Shown: positions 46,136 through 58,622, counted from the stretch's first letter. The stretch is DNA of 64,000 bases from Larus michahellis (GCF_964199755.1 NC_133913.1:7046201-7110200); one strand, 5' to 3'. The notes: generated from the sequence alone by a model not told the origin. Program-made: numbers and translations.

Positions 46136-46438
46136 TCAGAGGAGGGACCTTCTTCCATAGTAGCGGCTGGTAATGCCAGAGAGGTCACAGCACCCAGAGG
46201 TGATGGGCACTCCATCACAGCTGAGGATGCTGCCAACGGCAGCGGAGGTGGAGGATCCCACAACGGTGTTCTGTGGGAAGGAGCTGAGGATGGGGCCAGG
46301 CAGGGTCACCACCACGGGAGAGGGCTCGATGACAACGGTGGAGTTCTGGCACTGCCTGACACAGGGCTCATTGCAGCTGTTGGCCAGAGGTGTTGGGCCA
46401 CAGGGCCGGCAGGGCAGGCACTGGTTGTAGCAGGACAT
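46136..46438 (-). CDS. Feather keratin-like corneous beta-protein E (100 aa)
   Basis: Intact. [15 protein letters not shown] head (Leu for Gln at residue 8), NEPCVRQCQ, core with [27 protein letters not shown], tail [19 protein letters not shown] ending RRSLL. It lacks both the tail Cys before LL seen in A and the terminal Pro-Cys of B, C and D, so its C-terminus is the poorest in Cys of the six. Exon 2 begins at 46460 after a TGCCAG acceptor; the donor of exon 1 is at 46811-46816. Confidence 0.92.
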   Translation of the reverse strand: MSCYNQCLPCRPCGPTPLANSCNEPCVRQCQNSTVVIEPSPVVVTLPGPILSSFPQNTVVGSSTSAAVGSILSCDGVPITSGCCDLSGITSRYYGRRSLL

Positions 46439-46816
46439 GTCTCTAAGGGTAGAGGTGCACCTGGCAGAGAAGCAGGGAGGAAAGAGAGCACAAGGGTGGG
46501 TGAGGAGCAGCCTGGTTACCCTGTCACAAAGAATCTAAGGCCACTACTGAGTGGAGAGATGGAAGCTGTGTTAAGGAGCCACATTGTTATCAATGGTCTA
46601 CAAATTGGAGCCTGGCCCATGGAGGGTCTCGTAATTTGTAAACCAGGGCCACCACAGCTACATCCCAGCTACTCTCTTTGCAGAACTTCCCCACACTTCC
46701 CTCTAGCATGACAGGGAGCTCCAGGACACAGAAAAGAAGAGAGGCAATACCAGCTGAGAGGTCCATCGAGGAGAGATCTCACTTTGGAAGAGGAGGAGAA
46801 GGAGCTGCAGACTCAC

Positions 46817-46883
46817 CTGGTTCCCAAGGAGAAGGAGGCCAGAGAAGTGCAGGAGAGAGCAGGGACTTGGGCTGGCTTTTATA
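46817..46883 (-). promoter_or_regulatory. Keratin E core promoter and exon 1
   Basis: TATAAAA on the - strand at 46877-46883, CT-rich exon 1 from about 46855 to 46817. Confidence 0.7.
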
Positions 46884-47039
46884 CCTGCCCTTCATTGACG
46901 CAGCACCAGAGGCATCCTTTGCGGAGGTAACAATTTTTGCACAAGCTCATCTTGAATGCAAACCATCACAGCTAATGATATGGGCTGTGCTTTGGTCTCC
47001 TGCACTGCTGCCTTTTAATTTCCAGAGTTGTACCATACC

Positions 47040-48990
47040 CATTCCTCAATCAAAGTTTCCTGTGATCACTGGGATGAAAGGCCCCAGGATTTCCAGGGCA
47101 GGAACGCAGCAGTGTAGGCAGAAGACTCAGTTCAAGTGCTGAGTGGGTCCAGAGGAGGCAAGTGACACCAGCCTGGGTCACTTCAGTGGGGCTGTTTGGT
47201 GTCGTTCTCTGGAAGAAGCTCCAGCCGTCCTCCGCTGGCAGCCCAAGTGCTCCCGCACATGAGGAAGTGACACTTCCATCTCTTTCGTTCCCTCCTCAGC
47301 TCACCCCGGTGGTCACTTGTTGTTGCCCCCCCAGGTGTGTGCGTTGTGCTATTAGGTTTTTGACCCCATCCTGCCTAACACTGTCTTCAGGAAAAAACTG
47401 TGGCCTGTTTTGACTCGTCCCCACTCTGTGCAGTCTGTGAGTACACAAGTAAAGACATAGGAATGCCTGGGGCCTTGTCCTTTCCCAAATGCTCTAACCC
47501 TGCCACAGTTGTCCCCAGGTGTTGTCAGCAGGATCCACACCTGGGTGTGTTCCTGCATCTGTTCTTCTCATCTGTGCTTTACGAGCAGCTGTGTTAGCGT
47601 GGATGAATGTGGAATCACAAATTAGTGTATAATTTCATGGTGGCCTGCATGAGACCGTGTGTGCATGTGTGTCCTTGTGTGTCCCTCCTCAAGAAGCAAT
47701 ATGCTGCTCATGACAGGGACATTCTCTGTTGCTCTCTCCATGAGCACCAGAGAGCAGCAGATTCCCAGATTCAGAAGGCACCTGAGTGCAGCTGAGTGGT
47801 GATGGCACCAGCCTGCTGGAGATGTGTCCAGGGAAGAGGCACTGAAATGCAGCCCCTGCCTCCTGACACCTCCTTCTCCTGCCCCTCCAAAGCTTCTGCC
47901 AATTTCAGGCCACAAGAACAGTTTCACTCCTGTTTGACTCCTTAGTTTAATTCATATTAGCAATATTGGGAGCTCCTCAGCATGGTTGGCAGTCCCCGCT
48001 CCCTGCCTCTCCAGGCCAGGACACAGTTCCTTTCCCCAGTATTAGAGAGATCAAAAGGATGGGGATTGCTTTCTGGGCAAGGAGAAAGGATGAGGGATCT
48101 TGTCCACCATGTGCTGGCCATCCCTGAGTGGATCTGCTTCCAAAGCACTATTGACTGTGTCTGGGATGGGACATAGCCCTCTCTCATGCCCAAGCCAATG
48201 CCAAACGTACTTGTGCTCTTCACAGGCGTGGTGCTGTGCCCGGCAGGGGCTGAGACCTTTTCCCAAACAGGTCCTGAATGAAAGGAACACAGAGTCTGAT
48301 ATCACTGCGCTGTGATTGGAAGAACAGACTCTGTGGATTTCATAGGAGAAGCCAAAGAACTGATGACAGCTTTGATGTTCATGCCCATAATGAACACTAG
48401 TGTCGGTGGTGTCTGGGGTGGGACACGGTCCTCTCTCATGTCCATGTCAATGCCAAATGGGCTTGTTCAGCACATTGACCTGATGCCATGTCAGGCAGGG
48501 GCTGAGACCTTGGATCAAACAGGTCCTGAATGAAAGGAACATGAAGCCTGACATCACTGTGCTGTGAGTGGAAAGACAGACCCTGTGGCTTGCACAGGGA
48601 AAGCCAAAGGGCTGACAACTGCTTTGGTCTTACAGCCTACAAGGACCTTCATGTCCCACACTGGAATCTCAGTCTGAGTGCCCAGCAACTGCCGCAGGAG
48701 GGTACAGACATTAGATTTGAGGCCACATCCACCAAAGCCTAGTGCTGTCCCACAGGGGTTTCCAAAAGGGACCCTCTTTCCGACACGGGGTGTCAAGGGT
48801 GTATGGAGTTCCTGAGCCCATCTCCCCTCCTGAATGTTTGTCTTCCTGGACTCAGGCCCAACCAGGAGACAGTGTAGCCAAGGCTTCCCCCTTCCCTTTC
48901 ATGTACTTTGGTGAGCTCATTGCCAGGGAGCTCTGCTGGGACAGCTCAGCCAGGGATGACTTCCCTCTCTGTGGAGCTGCTTCTGAGTCG
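47040..48990. repeat. Duplicated keratin upstream flank, unit 3, with internal tandem
   Basis: Counterpart of 7000-8440 and 33030-34700, but about 240 bp is present twice in tandem: about 48150-48390 resembles the unit 2 version and about 48400-48640 the unit 1 version. No gene. Confidence 0.7.
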
Positions 48991-49024
48991 AGACTCTAGT
49001 GTAGTTGAGGGCAAAGCTCATTGC

Positions 49025-49675
49025 TTTCTCAGGAGGTGATGGGCACTGTGGACAAGAAAAGGCAGTGGAGATGAGTATCTAGAGTATAGCAGGACCTCTG
49101 ACAGCCTCTCCTGTCCTTTTTATGACCTAACTGGAGGTAATTGGGCTCAATAAGAGGATGGTAAGGTAAGAGTGGAATGTCGGTCAGAAAGAGTTGTGAG
49201 CAGTGGTGCAAAGCCCAGCTGGCAGACACGACCTTGTGGGGTCCCACAGGGATCAGCAGTAGCACCAACACTTCCTAATGTTTTCATGTACAGTAGTGGG
49301 AAGGTCAGCACTTCCTGCAAGTTTGGGGATGATGCCCAAGTACAGGGAAGAGGCAGGACACTGATCTCTGTAAGCCAAATTGTTCCCAGCAGGTCCATGA
49401 AGTACCTGTTTCAAGGAAACCGAGAAGGTGGCCTAGACTCTGGAAGCACCCAATGGCAGGAGTAGAGGCAATGGACAGCAGCTGGCGCATGTCGAGCTCA
49501 AATTCAGTAATGGGCTAAAAGAATTGAGGACAGGAATAGATTTCCCTGGGGGTTTCTGCAATCTCCATCCTGGAGTGGCCTGATATAATGGGAATCAATA
49601 ATGGGAACTGTTCAATGCAGGTGTTGGTCTAGATGACCTCTGAAGATCTCTTCTCACCTACATTCTGACACTGGG
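49025..49675 (+). mobile_element. CR1 LINE fragment
   Basis: Decayed RT and 3' part, ending with a GGTCTAGATGACCTCTGAAG-type 3' UTR near 49640. Orthologous in position to 34775-35215. Confidence 0.72.
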
Positions 49676-49951
49676 ATTCCCCACCACCCCTGCCCTCCCT
49701 GACCCCTGCCCACCCATGGAGGACAGGGAGAGTCCATTTCCCAGTTGGGCAAAGTGCTCCCCGTGCCGGGGAGAGCCCCTGAGCGCTCTGAGCCCAGGTG
49801 AGCCCCCGAGCGGCGCCGGCACAGAGCTGAGCTCCGGGGCGGAGCTGGCGGCGGCGGAGACGAGAGGAGGCGGTGGAGAGGAGGCGGAGCGGCCGGAGCA
49901 GAGAGCCGGGGCTGGCGGGGGGCAGCGAGGTGTGGGCGGCGGAGCGGCGGG

Positions 49952-50879
49952 ATGCGGCGGTGCCGGGGCGCAGGGCTGTCGGGGCTGGCCGCGCTGCTGC
50001 TGGGTGCGTGGGGCTGGCGGTAGTGGATGGGTCCAGGGCTGTGCCCGGCGTGTTCCCCGGGGAGCCCAGCGCCAACTCTTCCCTCTCCTTCTTCAGCCTC
50101 TCTTTCCCGCTCCTGGCTCTCTGCCATCTTTTATGCCTCCGAGCCTCCTCTTGCTATTTTCCCCATGTCCTCACCGTTTCGATCGGTAGACCTGCTTTGC
50201 ATTCACCTTTGCATGTCTATTTTTGCATGCACCCTCTCCTTCCCCTGTGCATTCTGCAGTTCTTATTGCCCTGAAGATTGTCCTCTATCCTTTGCTGTAA
50301 CACACACTTCCCCTCCTGGTCCTCTCTCGCCATCCATCCACCCACCCACCCACCTGACTTTTATCTAATCTCCGCATGCATAAATTTCAACTTCACTCCC
50401 TGCCTTCTCTCATGCCTTCAGACACCCACACCCGGGTCACTCTCCATTTGTGTTGATAGGCCCATACTGCCATCTCTTCCTGTCCTGTGTCCCTGCCACT
50501 GTTCCTGACAATTCCTCTGCTAGAAGAGCCATCACAGCTGGACCACCTTTAACAGCTGTCGTCCTTTCCTTCTCCTTTCTCAGCAGCAGCTGCAGGAGGA
50601 GCCCAGGTACAGCAGCAGCAGACGGTAGAGACCCCCGAGGGCACTGGCATCAACATAAATTGCTCGCACCCCAATATAAACTCTTACGACTTCAAACACT
50701 GGTACACTCAGCTGCCAGGACGAGGCCCTGCATTGCTCATGCGCACACTTGAAGATTCGAAAGAGCTGCGGGACCCGCCGGGGCGGCTGTGGGTGTCGGC
50801 AGACCGCCGCTCCAGCGCCCTGTGGCTCGCCCGGCCCCGGCGCGGGGGCCGCGCTCGGGTATTACTGCGCCCTGGGAGA
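49952..50879 (+). pseudogene. TCR V segment V6, pseudogene (frameshift before second Cys)
   Basis: V2-family segment. The leader 49952-50003 is intact (MRRCRGAGLSGLAALLL, donor GTGCGT). The V exon begins at 50587 (or 50584; the CAGCAGCAG run offers alternative in-phase acceptors). It reads AAGGAQVQQQ, first Cys in NINCSHPN, Trp in [19 protein letters not shown]. Between that Gly and the expected DAAVYYC one extra base shifts the frame (about 50848-50868), so YYCALGD falls in another frame. The leader, RSS and the rest are sound, so this is a young pseudogene. Confidence 0.85.
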
Positions 50880-50918
50880 CACGGGGAGAGGAGCCGGGGC
50901 TGCGGCCGGGCAGGAACC
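50880..50918 (+). other. 23-RSS of V6
   Basis: CACGGGG heptamer (50880-50886), 23-bp spacer (50887-50909), GCAGGAACC nonamer (50910-50918). Confidence 0.72.
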
Positions 50919-52548
50919 GGCGCAGGCGGGGCCGGGCGTGTGTGTCGGGGTCGGGGGGACAGCCCCGGGCGGGCCCGCCAGGGGGCGATGCCGCCTCGCC
51001 CCAACCGGCTCCAGCTGGCCCCGAGCCCCGGGCCGCTTCCCCCGCCCGACTGGGTCCGGGTCCGGCCCCGGCAGCGGCAACCCCGCACGCCCAGAGGGAC
51101 GCCTTCCTGCACCGCACAGGGCGGCAGAGATCCTCCTGCCCGCGGGCAGCCGCCCAGCCCTCACTGCTGCCGCGCGGACCGCCCACTGCTGCTGCTCCAT
51201 GGGCAGGTGCTGGGGATCTCTTTCCACCCCACTCAACGTTGCCAGGCACTCTTAGAAGAGAAAGACCCAACTGCTACAGTGCCCTCTCAAGCCCTTGCTC
51301 TGAAACCACAACCACAAGTGGTTTCTTGCTGGGAACTTTGTCAATCCGCTCAGCTACACAATTACATCCTGTACCCTCCAGCTTCACACTGCTTCTAGTG
51401 TTGCAAAGGCATCCTGTGGAGCTTGCAGTTCTACTCCGGCACCAACTTGAGAAAGAGATACTCATTGTCACAGACACCTTCAAGTGTCTCCTGCAGTGCC
51501 TGGTGATCGGAACATAGAGCTTGGGGCACCAGATTCCCCTTAACCTCAGATTGAGAGCCTTTGGTGTTGAAGGGAAGTCCAGGAGACAGGAGAGAAGCCA
51601 GAGCTGGGCACTAGCTGAAAGACACATCTGAGACTCAAGGTCAGACTCAGGAGGGAGCCCCAAAAGAGATGTGCTAAGTTACCCCATGGGGCTGAAGGTC
51701 TGTGGGGAGAGCTGAAAGGGGGCTTCTGGGCATGGGGTCCTGGGCCCAGCTAGTCCCCGGTGAGGCCTGTGTGGCTGTAGGAGCTGAGAGAGCTGGGACA
51801 ATCCGTGTTCAGAGGCTTCAGGGGCAGAGAGGAAAGGCTCAGGTCTCTTCCCTGCCTCAGCTGGGGCCTGTAGTGGCAGCCATAATTGTATTCCAAGGGA
51901 ACTCCTGGCAGTTTTGCAGTCATTGGAGAGAAGAGGGGAGCCCACTGTCCTTCTGAAATGGCCTCGACTGAACAACAGGACAGTAAAGGCCTTGTGGGAG
52001 CGTGGCTGTGAATGGGGGCTGGTGTGCCAATAACGTGCTTCCTGCAGTCCCTGCCAACTGTGTGAGAAAGGCCCTGGGTGAGAAGAGGCAGAGGAGCCCT
52101 GCTCCAGGCAGCAGACACCAGAAAACATGAAAATCAAGTAGGCCTTTTGCTTGCCTGGGTATTGAGGTTCTGGGGCCCAGGGTGGGAGAAGCATGTGGAG
52201 GCTGTGTGTAATGTGGGTAAGTGAAGGGACACAGAAGGACTGCCTGCACAACAGAGAGCTGGGTTGCCATGCCAGAGTGAGGCAGTGTGTCTGTCCCTGT
52301 GCAGCTGGTTTCTGGAGCAGATGCTCTTCACAGAGATGTTTCTCTTCAGGTTCCTCCTCTATGGGCAGAGGAGAAGGGAAAGAGTGTGTGACACCTGGGT
52401 CCAAGGCACTTCAGTGTGTGCCTGGTCCTCTCTCCATCCAGACAGTCCAGGGACAGGGTGGACATGGGTGGGTGCAGGGGTGCCTTCTCCCTCTCCTGCA
52501 GAGCTGGGTGCAGGCCTGTGCAGCTGGCTAGGTGGTGGGTGTCAGGAG
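50919..52548. other. Non-coding DNA between V6 and the second copy
   Basis: Very GC-rich to about 51150, then ordinary. A distant match to the V2/V4 downstream flank is visible at 51290-51800. No gene. The direct repeat of position 1 starts at 52549. Confidence 0.45.
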
Positions 52549-52815
52549 AAGTTCTCAAGGGATCTTTGTTCTTTAGATGGCCACTACTTAAACCATGATT
52601 CTTTTATGTCTCTAGAGAGCTGCCTTGTGGTAGAGGTCGGGGGAAAGGCCCAAAGAGGCCTGGCTGGAGCAGCAGGGAGAGAGTTTTGCTCCACCCTCTG
52701 GGCTGTGGTTTGGAGGCCTCTTTGATCAGGCAGAGGAGTAGAAGAGGTGAAGGTGCAAGCCTCAGGTCCCTCATGCTCGCAGGTCCCTGGGCACCCCCTG
52801 AAGAGAGAGCGTGAC

Positions 52816-53668
52816 ATGATCCTGATTTTCCTGTCAGCCCTGGTGGGACTGGCTGACTTTGGTGAGATGTGACTTTCAGGCTGGGGAGATTGAGGCAAGA
52901 GTTTGTGCATCTGGTGGTGGAAGGGAGGAGATGTGAGTGCTGACTGCCGAGGACACCCGGGAGTGTATCCGTAGGGAGATCAGGGGCTGCATATGGGTAC
53001 AGCAAATAATCTGGGAGATGTCAGGAGTAATGGGCATCAAAGGAGGAACAAGACCTCACCTGAACTTTGCAGCTGCTCAGCATTCCTGAATGTGCTGCTA
53101 ATACATATTAAGCCTGAAAAGAGGGAAAGGTGCTGGGGAATGGACCAACGTGGCATAGAGCGGCTTCTCTGCTGTTTGTATTGGATACAATGCTACCAAT
53201 CTCTGTAGGGATGGTCATAAACAAGAAGCTGCAGAATAAACAAGGGCAAACAGCTAGCCGTTTCTGAAGCTAGGAAAAGTGAGATGGACAGTGGGGACAG
53301 TGAGCAAACTGATGAAGTGGTAGATGGACAGGTCCATTGGCAAGCAAAGCTGAAAGCTCTTCCTGGCTTTACAGGTCATGCCCAAAAGGACTCTGTTCTC
53401 CAGTTCCCAGCAGAAATGACCATCCAGGCGGGACACAAGGCAACGCGGCCTTGCAATTTCTCCACCAGCGATTCCAATCCCTACGCCTTCTGGTACCAGC
53501 AGAGCCAGACCCAGTCCCTTCAGATGCTGCTACGAGTAAGCAAGTACAGAGCTCGCAAGGCATCAGGGAGGTTCTCCTCCACACTGTCTGCAAAGGACTC
53601 CCAGGTGCTTCTGCATGTGCGAGACACCGAGCTCCAGGGCAGCGCTGCCTATTTCTGTGCACTGAGCC
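52816..53668 (+). CDS. TCR alpha/delta V segment V1', copy of V1
   Basis: Leader 52816-52861 (now MILIF in place of MVLIF), V exon 53375-53668. Open throughout. One amino-acid change in the V exon: the Asp before Ser-Ala-Ala-Tyr-Phe-Cys is Gly (codon 53638-53640). That Asp is among the most conserved residues of V domains. The Cys and Trp hallmarks are kept. Confidence 0.88.
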
Positions 53669-53707
53669 CACACTGGTGCCCACAGCTGGCAGCAGTGCAC
53701 AGAAACG
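53669..53707 (+). other. 23-RSS of V1'
   Basis: CACACTG, 23-bp spacer, ACAGAAACG, as in V1. Confidence 0.87.
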
Positions 53708-54883
53708 TGGGAGTGCTCTGAGGAGCAGTTCCCTCCCTGCCACTGCTTGCATGGAGCTCTGAGCTCAGACTGCCCAGCAGTGGCACCTGGGGCTGTGGTG
53801 AGGGTGGGCCTCTGCCTCCCCAGCCTGTGCTGCTGTGAAGCACATGCCAATGTGACTTTTACAGCTGTGTCTAGATCCAGGGTCTTTGCTGGTGAATAGA
53901 ACCAAAGAAACCTGACTTGGGGCAGGCCCATTGGAGGCTAAACCATAAAGAAGCCAAACCAGGCTTGTAAATGCCCTCTGTTTAAAATAGCTGGTGTACT
54001 GGAGTGAGTCCGCAGGGCAAGTAACCTAGATGTTCAGTATGGATTCAATCATCTCAATGGAGAGCTCTACACTCAGGTGAAATCCGTCCCACACTGATCT
54101 TTGCCAATCTCATTGAAGTGTTTCCACAACAAAGCCCAAAATGGGTGGAATGATGGATTGTTAAAAACTGATGTGGGGTTTCAGATGTGGAAATGTCCTG
54201 AGACATCTAGCATGAAGCATAGTGATTTGCATATTTTTAATTAGAAAGAACAAAGTACCTCCAGATACTGGATAGGGGGAAGGAAGAGGAGTGTAAATTT
54301 TGTTGACTGCCTTCTGTTAGAAGTAATGGCTTTTGAGATACCAGACATTGCCAAATTTTCTGTTGAACCAGAGCATGACTCTCTGAAACAGCCCCAAGAG
54401 TGGGACATAAATCCTTCCAGAAAATGTCAAACTAAACATAGAAATACATGCCCCTTTCCTAAAGCAGTGAGCCAGCTGCTAAAAATCATTTAGGGGGCAC
54501 AGGTGAATCCCTGACAAAATGAAGCACTTGGCAACCTGGAATTCAAACCTGTGGGAGGACTACTCTTCCAGTGTTCTGTTGGAGAGCTGCTTCTGGATGG
54601 TATTTGTGAGCCTTTCCAAGTGGTGGTCTTTAGAGCACTGGGAGGCATTCTGAGTTTACCCAGGAGGGAACAGAGGGAGGTGGGAGCATTAGAATTGAGG
54701 TGCAGCCCAGCCTAAGGTGGCTGTGAGGTGGATGAAATGGGCTCAGTGGGGAACTGGTGGCTTCTCACTACCTGTGATGCCCAGGTGCAGTTACACTTTG
54801 GTGAGGACCTTCTGCAGGGTGGAAACCGTGGGAGGGAGGGGATGAACCTCTTTGGTCCCACTGAGACCCTTTGAAAAGCCACT
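53708..54883. other. Non-coding stretch, copy of 1160-2335
   Basis: No gene or recognisable repeat; nearly identical to the region downstream of V1. Confidence 0.5.
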
Positions 54884-55864
54884 TCACTTGTTCTGGAAGG
54901 CCCACCACAGAGCTTGCTTCACATCTTTGTTCCTGAGTGTGTAAATGAAGGGGTTCAACACAGGAGTTACAGCTGTGTGAAAGGTGTTCATGAGTTTGTT
55001 CAGATCCAGGGAGTTCTGGGCCGATGGCTTGACGCACAGGAACATGGTGGAGCCATACCAGACTGTGATAACACTGAGGTGGGCGGAGGAAGTGGAAAAT
55101 GCCTTTTTTTGATAATGAGCTGACATGATTCTGAGCATGGAAGAGGTGATGTACACGTAGGAGAGCTGGGTAACCACACAGGGCGCCACCAGAACAGTTT
55201 AGGAGGCAAGGATTGTTGCTAGCTCCATGGGCCACATGTCACTGCAGGAGAGGGCGAGGCAGGAATCTATATCACAGAGGAAATGATTGATGACATGTGG
55301 CCCACAGAACATCAGCCTGGATGTCAGAAAGGCCAGCAGCGAGACGGACAGAAAGCCTCCCAGCCAGGAGCTGAGCGCCAGCCGAGCAGAGAGGACACTG
55401 CTGATGAGGGAGCTGTATCTCAAGGGGTAGCGTATGGCTAAGTAGTGGTCATAGGCCATGACAGACAAGAGAAAACACTGAGTGGAGCCTAGGGAGAGAA
55501 GAAAGAACAACTGGAGGATGCAGGCGTTGAAGGAGATGGTCTGGCTACTCCCCAGCATGACTCCTATGGCTTTGGGAACAACACGAGTAGTGTGCCAGAT
55601 CTCCAGAAAGGGGAGATTACGGAGGAGAAAGTACATTGGGGTACAGACGTTGCTGTTCATCCACATGAGAGCCATGATGGATGCATTGCATGTTACTCTC
55701 AGGGAGCACGTCAGTGCAAATACCACCACAAGGGAGACCCAGAAATGCCACGTGCCTGGCAAGCCAAGAAAAATGAATTCTTCCACAGTTGTCCCATTTG
55801 CAGTGTGTTCCCAAGGATTGAGGTTCATTTGCAAAGACAGGAAAGTTTCTGTGAGCGTCTGCAT
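54884..55864 (-). pseudogene. Olfactory receptor pseudogene, copy of 2336-3316
   Basis: Same TAA in TM5 (55199-55201). Differs by Val to Ala in the FNVCIL stretch of TM3 and by an N-terminal region change. A stop shared by both copies shows inactivation preceded the duplication or allele split. Confidence 0.88.
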
Positions 55865-55887
55865 GCCTGTGCTGGTCCTTCAGATGC

Positions 55888-56030
55888 CACTAGGAGTGAA
55901 ACTAGAGCAAATGATGCCTCATCAACCTCATTGCTTTCTATGTGGACATGAGAGGCACTGTGGGAAGGGGAGGGGTACTGCCTGGGGTGTACCTTGATTT
56001 TGTCAAGACCTTTGACCTACCTTCATGGGT
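55888..56030 (+). mobile_element. CR1 LINE fragment, copy
   Basis: Copy of 3340-3482. Confidence 0.6.
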
Positions 56031-56147
56031 GCACACACATGCACACCCATGCGCACACAGAGGTATGCAGACTCACAGGCATGCACATGCACAATTACGA
56101 ATATACAGACCAGTCACACACATTTATACCCTCCTCCATGTGTGTAT

Positions 56148-56808
56148 GTGTATGGCGGTGTGCTCTCCCCCTTTCCCCACCTCGGCTGCTGCTCAAGCCA
56201 TAACCATCAGTGGGAGTTGTGATGAGTTGCACCTGGACTTTGAGGGATGGCTGGCAACACAGTCAAAACACTGTCTGGAGTGGGGACCTAGCTATTTTGT
56301 TCCCATGCGAATATGACTATAGGACAACTCTCTTACTCTATAAATAGTGGACTGCGTGCCAGGATCTCCCCTCGAGTGGGGACACCCACTTAAGGTTCTT
56401 CTCCTCGAGGCCGAGAGGTTCCTTGCCGCAACAGATTCTTGGTAAGTGACTAATAGCATGCTAAACTTTGAAATCTTAGCTAAGTGATATAAAGGATTGA
56501 TTGCCATATATAATCCTTTAGACATAAACCGTTGAGCAAGTCTGGGACTAGGGCTGCATCCAGCCACGCCCAGACTCCTCTCTGAGAAGGAGTTTAGAAA
56601 GCAAGGGGGTCCTTACTGAACCTCCTGACTCAACGGGAGGGTTTCCCTGACAGCTTGTCTGACCCTGTCCTCTATGCAGTAAATAAACAAGTGTACCCTT
56701 CTACTGAAGCTCGTAAAATACTGTTGCATTCACTACTAACTTTGTTAAATTACTGTTTCATATAAATAAATATTTCACTATTTCTCTCTTACGAGTGAAG
56801 TTAATCAC
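56148..56808 (+). mobile_element. Candidate solo LTR fossil, copy
   Basis: Copy of 3600-4260; same structure. Confidence 0.45.
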
Positions 56809-56987
56809 TCCCCCCATGACAGTCTGCGAAAACACATACACATGGATACAATTGCCAGAACACATACCCACAGAGAACATTGGTGCACGCTCACATTTGC
56901 ATGTGTATTACCACAGGCACACACATGTATGTGTGAATGTGTTGTCCCAAATCTGGGTTCTTTACCCGGTGTGCAAGCCAATAACAC

Positions 56988-57438
56988 ACATAGCAGAGAT
57001 ATTTCCAAGTTTATTCCATTACTGCGCAGAAACGGAGTGCTCGTTCCAAGGGAGCACATCTTAGTTTCAAAAATTTCCCTTTTCATACACTGATTATTAC
57101 ATATTCTAATAATTGATACATATTCATTGTTATTCTCTTTAATGATTGGTCAAGGTTTCTTTGCTTCCTTTATGTATTGGTATGCAGACTCTGTCCTCTT
57201 CGTCTGTGCTTCTCTTTTAAATAGGTGGTATCAATGGGTCGGTGGTCACGGTCTCCCCCTACCAAAATTACCTTTTAACTACTTCTCCTCTAATCTTAGA
57301 TTAATCATGTCAAGTTACTATTTCTCTATAATTAATGAAACATGGTTGGCGCTGTATAGATGACTTCTAGCAGCAGCGGCAGGTTCCCTTGGTTGCTTCA
57401 GATACATGCTATATTTCACTTTTCAAGTTAATATCAAT
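56988..57438 (-). mobile_element. Candidate LTR fossil, copy
   Basis: Copy of 4440-4890. Confidence 0.35.
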
Positions 57439-58276
57439 TTTACTACAAGTGCACACATGAGTACAGCGAGAGGAACATGTACACAACCACGATCATGCAC
57501 ACACACCACTGAGAACCAGGACTCCTGACACCAGCTCTCAGCCCCTCTAGAGGAATCTAGGCCAGTCCTTCAGACCCTACAGGTAAGGAAGGAATCAGCC
57601 CTGCATGCTCTGTATCAGAGCAATATGATCTCCCTCAGAAATATACCATTTCACTGTCCCCGTTTCTGTGATGACTACCCTCAGCTCCCACAGGCTTAGC
57701 TCCGGTTTCCAGCCTCAACGCATTCGGCAACATGGATGACAATTCCCTGCTACTCCTCCCGATGCCTACTGGCCATGGCCCCTGGATTGGGCGATGGAGG
57801 GGAGAGGAAGGTGGAATGGCAGCTATGGGCCATCCCAAGGGCTGTTTCCTGCTTAACCGCTCCTGCCATTCTGCAGAACAAATCATCTTCTGTAGCCCCA
57901 CACTGACCCTCTGACAGCCCAGAGCAGCTCTGGCCATAGCAAGAGGAAGGCCCTTCCTCAAGAGCTCATGGGGCTGCTGACACCTCAGGGACTCCTGCCT
58001 TTCTGGACATTTGTGGGCAGAGATAACAGCAAGGCAAGGCCTGATGGTCACTGGCAGGAGAGCAGACCAGGATATCTTCCTCAGCTTCAAGGGTTGGTGC
58101 CCAAAACAGGAGCCACTACAGGCTGTCCCAGCCTCCCACTCCTCTGAGAATGGAGACGTGTCTCCTTGTGCTCTAACCCCCTTCCACCCCAGAGCAACAC
58201 CTTTCTCCTTTGGTAGCTTGGGGAGTGTCCACAGAGGGAAGGACCACATGGAGGCCAGGCTTGAATGCAGCAGAAG

Positions 58277-58282
58277 TTTAAT
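58277..58282 (-). terminator. Poly(A) signal of keratin F
   Basis: ATTAAA on the - strand, as in keratin A. Confidence 0.65.
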
Positions 58283-58622
58283 GAGTCCAAAGAGGGAGAC
58301 AAAGTCACTCCAGGTGGGGGCCGCCAGTTCATGGAGCCCCACGGGCAGCAGCAGAGGCTCTGTTGTCCTTGGCCGTGCAGAAGTTCTTGCATGCTGTCTG
58401 TCTGCCTGCCTGCCCCATAGAGGGAGAGGAGACAGCAGGTCCCTACCAGGCTGGCATTAGTAGCACCTTACTGCCAAGGGGAACTGAAGCAGTCAAAGAA
58501 AAGGGAGAGAAAAGCAAAGCTCTTCAGCTACACCAAAAACACATCCTAAATCTCGATCCCTTGCCCAGCATCATGTTCTGCATTGCTCGAGATGTCTCCC
58601 TGGGGCTTTCCCAGCATCTTTA

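Noticed and set aside
50733-51398. 221-codon ORF across the end of V6
   Set aside because: Product of the V6 frameshift running through GC-rich RSS-flanking DNA; not a separate gene.
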